Shown: one piece after another, positions 59,815-64,000 of the stretch
How positions within the stretch are numbered: the stretch's first letter is position 1
How the letters are laid out: each line of letters starts with the position of its first letter
Source: Micromonospora yangpuensis
GTDB lineage: Bacteria > Actinomycetota > Actinomycetes > Mycobacteriales > Micromonosporaceae
NCBI RefSeq assembly: GCF_900091615.1
Contig: NZ_FMIA01000002.1
Span: 558,001-622,000 of the forward strand
Direction of reading: 5' to 3'
DNA length: 64,000 nt
Notes under the pieces: model-generated
The model's database searches: none
The model's input: only the letters and a program-made list of their open reading frames with translations
What the model was told of the DNA's origin: nothing
Translations under genes and position numbers: made by a program

Positions 59815-59940
59815 CGTTGATCTCCTTGCTGCTGGGCCAGAAGATTCATCGACCCCGATTATGTGGGGTGGGTGCACGCGCGTGAAGGTGTGGCGTTGGC
59901 GCAGCAGTTTTCTGCCGGTCGGAGCGGCTTGTGGCGGAGG

Positions 59941-60408
59941 CTACCGCTGGCCTCGCAGCTGGGGTGGCGGTGCGTTGCCCGGGCCGCCGCTGAACTGCTG
60001 CCAGGCCGGGGGCGGCGGGAACTGGGTGGTGGGGTGCTGGCTCGACGGCGGGTACCCGGCTGCCCGTGCCTGCGTCACCTCCGCCAGGGTGGCCTGGTCC
60101 GGCGGAGCTGGTGTCGGTGGTCGCACGCGCAGGATCGCGTCACGCACCCTGGTGTCCAGTGTCGACGTGGCAAGTTCCAGCTGGTCGGTGTGGTACATGA
60201 TCTCGTTCGTGCTGGAGTACCGGCCGTTGGCCTTGGCGTGTTGGATCTGTTCCGCCTCGCCGGCCTGTACAAGGTGGTGGTTCTGGAGCAGGTGACTGCC
60301 CTGCCGGTTCGCCCAGACGACGTGATCCCGGTTTTCCTCGGGCTGGCCGGCTGCCCGGTAGAAGGACGCCTTTCCTGCCGCCACCGCCGCACAGGCCTGG
60401 TCCTTCAC
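59941..60408 (-). pseudogene. N-terminally shortened paralog of the protein at 54877 (local family member 5)
   Basis: The frame from GTG 60408 gives 155 residues: GKASFYRAAGQPEENRDHVVWANRQGSHLLQ, EAEQIQHAKANGRYSSTNEI and a tail QARAAGYPPSSQHPTTQFPPPPAW. These align throughout with residues from about 58 of the protein at 54877 (GKGNYYSEPGRE, SYLLGG, IERAKQARILGSTDET, QARATQYAPS). The first 58 residues are missing and no convincing ribosome binding site precedes 60408, so it may be a remnant, although the body is intact and could be translated. It lies 126 bp ahead of the TPR gene, on its strand. Confidence 0.55.
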
Positions 60409-60486
60409 CGCTTCGCTCGGTCTCTGCTGACGGTGGCGATGACGGATGCCGGATGCCTGTCGGTTCAACCCAGACCCCGCCTGACC

Positions 60487-60523
60487 TTGCCGATCGTGGC
60501 TTTCTCTGACTATGGTCAGAGAA
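60487..60523 (+). promoter_or_regulatory. promoter and operator overlapping the MarR-GNAT start codon
   Basis: TTCTCTGAC (60502-60510) and GTCAGAGAA (60515-60523) form a 9-bp perfect inverted repeat whose last base is the A of the start codon. TTGCCG (60487-60492), 18 bp and TATGGT (60511-60516) make a plausible promoter with transcription starting at that same A. So the mRNA is probably leaderless and autorepressed. Confidence 0.65.
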
Positions 60524-61398
60524 TGGACGGGGTGTTGGTGGGGCAGGTGCGGCGGTTCAACCGTACGGTCACCCAGCGGATCGGGGTGCTCACCGACACG
60601 TACCTGGCGCGTGGGCGGTCGCTGGGGCAGTGCCGGGTGCTGTGGGAGGTCGGTCCGGAGGGGATCGAGGTCCGCGCGCTGCGCGCCCGCCTCGACCTGG
60701 ACTCCGGCTACCTCAGCCGGTTGCTGCGCGCCCTGGAGACCGAAGGGCTCGTCGTGGTCGAGGCCGACGACGACGACGCCCGGGTACGCCGGATCCGGCT
60801 CACCCCGGCCGGCGTCACCGAACGGGCCGAGCTGGACCGGCGCTCCGACGAGCTGGCCGCCTCGATCCTGACGCCGCTCGACGGGCGGCAGCGGGACCGG
60901 CTGGTGGCGGCGATGGCCGAGGTGGAACGGCTGCTGCTCGCCTCGATGGTGGAGGTCACCGCCACCGAACCGACGCACGCCGACGCCCGGCACTGCCTGC
61001 GGGCGTACGCGGAGGAGTTGAACTCGCGTTTCGCGGCCGGCTTCGACCTGACGCGGGCCCAACCGGCGGACCTGACCCCGCCGGCCGGGCTGCTGCTGGT
61101 GGCCCGGTTGCACGCCGCGCCGGTCGGCTGCGGCGCGCTGGTCTTCAAGGGTGACGAGGTGGCGGAGATCAAGCGGCTCTGGGTGTCCACCTCGGTCCGC
61201 GGGCTGGGCCTGGGCCGTCGGTTGCTCACCGAACTGGAGACCACCGCCACCGACCACGGGGTACGCCTGCTGCGGCTGGACACCAACAGCGCGCTGCCGG
61301 AGGCGACCGCCCTGTACCGCTCGGCCGGCTATCAGGAGGTGGACCGGTTCAACGACGACCCGTACCCGGAGCTGTTCTTCGCCAAGCAGCTCGGCTGA
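60523..61398 (+). CDS. MarR-type regulator fused to a GNAT acetyltransferase
   Basis: A 291-residue fusion. Residues 1-140 are a winged helix (RSLGQCRVLWEVGPEGIEVRALRARLDLDSGYLSRLLRALETEGLVVVEADDDDARVRRIRLT). Residues about 150-291 are a GNAT domain with the acetyl-CoA loop SVRGLGLGRRLLTELE (motif A, R/Q-x-x-G-x-G/A) and RLDTNSALPEATALYRSAGYQEV. MarR-GNAT fusions are a known family, often regulating small-molecule resistance. ATG 60523 lacks a ribosome binding site, consistent with leaderless translation. It is divergent from the family-5 remnant and the six-gene operon. Confidence 0.93.
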   Translation: MDGVLVGQVRRFNRTVTQRIGVLTDTYLARGRSLGQCRVLWEVGPEGIEVRALRARLDLDSGYLSRLLRALETEGLVVVEADDDDARVRRIRLTPAGVTERAELDRRSDELAASILTPLDGRQRDRLVAAMAEVERLLLASMVEVTATEPTHADARHCLRAYAEELNSRFAAGFDLTRAQPADLTPPAGLLLVARLHAAPVGCGALVFKGDEVAEIKRLWVSTSVRGLGLGRRLLTELETTATDHGVRLLRLDTNSALPEATALYRSAGYQEVDRFNDDPYPELFFAKQLG

Positions 61399-61493
61399 CT
61401 CGGGCGCCGCTCGCCGGGCACCCCCGCCCGGCCTGACCGGGTTAGGGTGAGGACGATCGTGCTCACCCTGCGTATCCGGCTGGAGAGTTCTTC

Positions 61494-62246
61494 GTGGACG
61501 CTGCCCTTCCCGTGCTGGTCCCCGGCGATGTTCCCGGGGGCGAGCAGCCGCTGCTCACCTACCTCGACGGGACGACCGGGGAACGCACCGAGCTGACCGC
61601 CGCCGAGCTGGGCGGCTGGGCGGCCCGCAGCGCCGGGTTGCTGCGCGACGGGTGCGGGCTGGCCCCGGGCAGTCGGGTCGCGGTGCTGCTGCCGCCGCAC
61701 TGGCGTACCGCGGCGGTGTTGCTCGGGGCGTGGTCGGTGGGGCTGACGGTGTCGTTCCGGCCGCGCGCCACGGCGGGCCTGCCGGTGCTGGAGCCCGGCG
61801 GCGACCGACCCTACGACGCGGTCTTCGTCACCCCGGCCCGGCTCGACGACTGGCTGGAGGAGGTGCCCGCCGGCACCCACCGCTACCTGGTAGGCACCGG
61901 GGCGCAGCCGCTGGTCGAGCCGCCGGCCGGCTGGCTGGACTGGTCGATCGAGGTGCTCCGGCACGGCGACACGCCACCCGCGCACCACCTGATCCACCCG
62001 GCCGATCCGGCGAGCCCCGACGGCACCAGCTACGGCGCGTTGGGGCGGATCGCCGCCGAGATGGCCGGGAAGCTGGACCTGCGGGCCGGTGACCGGTTGC
62101 TGGTGGACGTGGCCGAGCACGAGCAGCCGTTGAAGTGGCTGCTCGCGCCGCTGCTCACCGGGGCGTCGGTGCTGCTCGCCGCCGACCTCGACCCGGACCG
62201 CCGGGCTGCCCTGATCGACGCCGAGCAGATCACCCGCACGCTCTGA
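61494..62246 (+). CDS. TIGR03089 family protein (acyl-adenylate synthetase N-terminal-like)
   Basis: A 250-residue protein of the actinobacterial TIGR03089 family, related to the N-terminal part of AMP-dependent acyl-CoA ligases: PLLTYLDGTTGERTELTAAELGGWAARSAGLLRDGCGLAPGSRVAVLLPPHWRTAAVLLGAWSVG. The Gly/Ser/Thr-rich ATP loop and the catalytic C-terminal domain are absent, so catalysis is unlikely. Function unknown. GTG 61494 with GGAGAG upstream. It converges on the next gene with 12 bp between stops. Confidence 0.88.
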   Translation: MDAALPVLVPGDVPGGEQPLLTYLDGTTGERTELTAAELGGWAARSAGLLRDGCGLAPGSRVAVLLPPHWRTAAVLLGAWSVGLTVSFRPRATAGLPVLEPGGDRPYDAVFVTPARLDDWLEEVPAGTHRYLVGTGAQPLVEPPAGWLDWSIEVLRHGDTPPAHHLIHPADPASPDGTSYGALGRIAAEMAGKLDLRAGDRLLVDVAEHEQPLKWLLAPLLTGASVLLAADLDPDRRAALIDAEQITRTL

Positions 62247-62258
62247 CCCCGCGCCGGC

Positions 62259-63323
62259 TCAGCGGCCCGGTGGGGAGACCCGGCGGGACAGGGTGGCCGC
62301 GTGGTGCTTCGCCGGGGTGGTGTGGCCGTACCAGCTGCTCGGTGTGCTGGTGTTCTCCCACCGGCGGGCCTCGCCGACGCTCTTCGCGGCGAGTCCGACC
62401 GCCTGGAGGCTGAGGCCGGCGTACCGGGCGACCGGGTTGGCGGTGGCGACCCCACCGGCGATGGTGGCCGCGCCCACCGCGCTGAACAGGCCGCCCATCA
62501 GCTTGGGCACGTTCACCCCCTTGCCCTGGACTCCCCGGACCACCTCGCTGGCGAACTCGCCGGCCGCCGTACCGCCGGCGAACAGGGCGGCGGCCACCGC
62601 CGTCGGGATCGGTCCGGCCGTTCCGGTGCCGCCGGTGTCGAGGCTGCGCTGCTCCAGCTGGCGCTGGGTGCGCAGCGCCACGGCCTGTAGCACCGGGGCG
62701 GCGGTGGTGACGAAGGCGCCCACCATCTTGGCGATGTCCCCGCTCGGCGTACGGGTCAGAGCGGGGGTGCCGTCCTCCCACCGGTACCCCTCGCCGACCC
62801 CCTTGAGGACCAGGCCGACGTCCTGCACGCCCATGCCGGCGTACCGGGTCGGATCGACCCGGTTGGCCATGCCACCCACGTTGACCAGCAGCCCACCGGA
62901 GGTGAGGACGCCGCCGAGCAGCTTCGGCACGTTGATCCGGCCCTCCTGGAGGTACTTGACCACCTCACTCGCCGCGTCGCCGATCGCGGTGGCGATGGAG
63001 ACACCGACCCCGGCGGTGGCCAACTGCTGGCCCTGACCGGCCACGTTGGCGATGCCCACCCCGGGCACCGCCAGCGCGACGGCCGCCCCGATCGACTTGG
63101 CCAGGTCCCCGTCCAGGTACGACCGCCGGACCGGCTCGTACCCACCCGACTCCAGCGAGCCGGGTGGGCGGTGTCCCGGGTACGGCGGCGGGCTGGGTTG
63201 CCGGGAAACTGCCGGGCTGGATTGCGGGGAGACCGCCGGGCTGGGCTGCCGGGAGACTGCCGGGCTGGAGTCGCGGGAGGGGGGCAACGGGATCTGCGCG
63301 GGGTCGACGGGCTGTCGTACCAC
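62259..63323 (-). CDS. unknown protein built from a duplicated module
   Basis: A 354-residue protein. The N-terminus is a Pro/Ser repeat (SPAVSRQPSPAVSPQSSPAV). The body has two related halves of about 80 residues: GDAASEVVKYLQEGRINVPKLLGGVLTSGGLLVNVGGMANRVDPTRYAGMGVQDVGLVLKGVGEGYRWED at about 110-190, and GEFASEVVRGVQGKGVNVPKLMGGLFSAVGAATIAGGVATANPVARYAGLSLQAVGLAAKSVGEARRWEN at about 255-330. These Gly/Ala-rich stretches are amphipathic or weakly hydrophobic and may be membrane-active. No signal peptide. I do not recognise the family. Confidence 0.72.
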   Translation of the reverse strand: MVRQPVDPAQIPLPPSRDSSPAVSRQPSPAVSPQSSPAVSRQPSPPPYPGHRPPGSLESGGYEPVRRSYLDGDLAKSIGAAVALAVPGVGIANVAGQGQQLATAGVGVSIATAIGDAASEVVKYLQEGRINVPKLLGGVLTSGGLLVNVGGMANRVDPTRYAGMGVQDVGLVLKGVGEGYRWEDGTPALTRTPSGDIAKMVGAFVTTAAPVLQAVALRTQRQLEQRSLDTGGTGTAGPIPTAVAAALFAGGTAAGEFASEVVRGVQGKGVNVPKLMGGLFSAVGAATIAGGVATANPVARYAGLSLQAVGLAAKSVGEARRWENTSTPSSWYGHTTPAKHHAATLSRRVSPPGR

Positions 63324-63431
63324 GGGAGGACTCCTCGCCTCGGAACCACTGGCGAGGCCAGGCTAGGAAGCCGAAACGGCCGGATCCCTACCCGAAGGTG
63401 AACGGAACGGGTCCCGGAGGCGGCAGGCGGG

Positions 63432-64000
63432 TCACCGCCGCTGACCCGCCCCGGGACGGCCCTGGGCCTGGCTCGATCCGCCTGCCGGCGGTGAGTACCC
63501 GGAGGGCGCGGACTGCGCGGTCTGATGTCGCCAAGACTCGGGCATCTGCTGCCACAGCGGGGCGGACGGGCGCGTCGGGGACGCTCCACCCTGCCCGTGT
63601 AGTCGTTGCAGGTCCGTCGCCGCCCGGTACAACGGGCCGCTGACATGACCTGCCTCCACCATCATCCCCACGACGGTGGCGGCGGCTGCCGCCTGCTGGT
63701 CGGGGCCAATGTTCACCATCCTCGCGATCTGGTAGTTGAGTTTCCCGGTGAGCTCCGGTGCGAGATGGGGGCGCTCGTTCAGAAAGGCCCGTTCCAGTGA
63801 CCGCCTGCTGTCCTGAAAGGATGGTGCCGGATTGGACATCGAGTGCGGCAGGGTGGCTGCCCTGGCCGGTGCGGGCAGGGAACTCTCCGATGCGTTCCCC
63901 GCCACCGGGTGCGTCGCCCGTCGAACGGCCGGACGCGGGGGATCCGTGGGGCCGGTCCGTGAGGCGGGAAAGGCCGCGGCAATCGCCTTGAAGGTCTCCT
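63432..64000 (-). CDS. unknown protein with Pro/Gln/Ser-rich tail (local family member 6), 5' end outside window
   Basis: From 63905 the frame codes 157 residues, and it stays open to the window edge with GC-type codon use (ETFKAIAAAFPASRTGP), while the starts at 63905 (GTG) and 63839 (ATG) lack ribosome binding sites. The gene therefore probably begins beyond base 64000. The recognisable part is helical: DSRRSLERAFLNERPHLAPELTGKLNYQIARMVNIGPDQQAAAAATVVGMMVEAGHVSGPLYRAATDLQRL, then a tail QTAQSAPSGYSPPAGGSSQAQGRPG. Function unknown. Its tail resembles those of the other local family members. Confidence 0.6.
   Translation of the reverse strand, partial: ETFKAIAAAFPASRTGPTDPPRPAVRRATHPVAGNASESSLPAPARAATLPHSMSNPAPSFQDSRRSLERAFLNERPHLAPELTGKLNYQIARMVNIGPDQQAAAAATVVGMMVEAGHVSGPLYRAATDLQRLHGQGGASPTRPSAPLWQQMPESWRHQTAQSAPSGYSPPAGGSSQAQGRPGAGQRR

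Noticed and set aside
61494..62246. TIGR03089 protein as a broken acyl-CoA synthetase
   Set aside because: The family is normally this short, so absence of the C-terminal domain is not decay.

Overview
The window is very GC-rich DNA with GTG/ATG starts, GGAGG-type ribosome binding sites, many 1-4 base stop/start overlaps and GC-dominated third codon positions. This is actinobacterial. The order helicase - bldG - anti-sigma ATPase - H+-pyrophosphatase - topA - (MFS)Tmk - holB matches the chromosomal core known from Streptomyces. The many copies of a GTAAGGAAGGGCCCC-type intergenic palindrome, the TIGR03089 protein, the F420-dependent PPOX protein and an SCO6745-family protein point to Micromonosporaceae, most likely Micromonospora (inference; no 16S is present).

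Layout. 1-24.4 kb is conserved core: the end of a tad pilus locus, a MrfA-like DECH helicase, the BldG anti-anti-sigma switch, a K+-independent H+-pyrophosphatase, TopA, an MFS-thymidylate kinase fusion, DNA polymerase III delta-prime, a YbaB-like protein, two WXG100-like proteins, RicT, a membrane metallophosphoesterase and tRNA-Thr(CGT). 24.5-35 kb is more variable: a two-component system, two secreted hydrolases, a gene remnant, an oxidoreductase/GlxA-type regulator pair, and an ECF sigma factor flanked by two proteins that share a C-terminal domain. 35-40 kb holds Hsp20 and a Gram-positive heptose locus (GT9, GT2, HldE). 40-47.7 kb has a DHA2 exporter, NUDIX, two MDR dehydrogenases, a HAD phosphatase, an SCO6745-family protein, FKBP and PPOX, punctuated by the dispersed palindromes. 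48.6-51.8 kb is an NHEJ module: Ku diverging from separate LigD-type ligase and polymerase genes.

51.9-64 kb is the accessory part and the most interesting. Here minus-strand genes of unknown function, encoding small proteins with Pro/Gln/Ala-rich tails, recur. Two related members bracket a tightly coupled six-gene operon (59814 down to 55628). It encodes a membrane-anchored TPR protein, a P-loop kinase, an HxGH nucleotidyltransferase, a 2H phosphoesterase (2'-5' RNA ligase-like), a SpoT/MESH1-like HD hydrolase and a SAM methyltransferase. Each gene overlaps the next by 1-29 bases, so the products probably act together on one nucleotide or RNA substrate. This is the best candidate for an undescribed system. 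Nearby are two decayed genes, a leaderless MarR-GNAT regulator with an operator over its start codon, and a protein built from a duplicated module.
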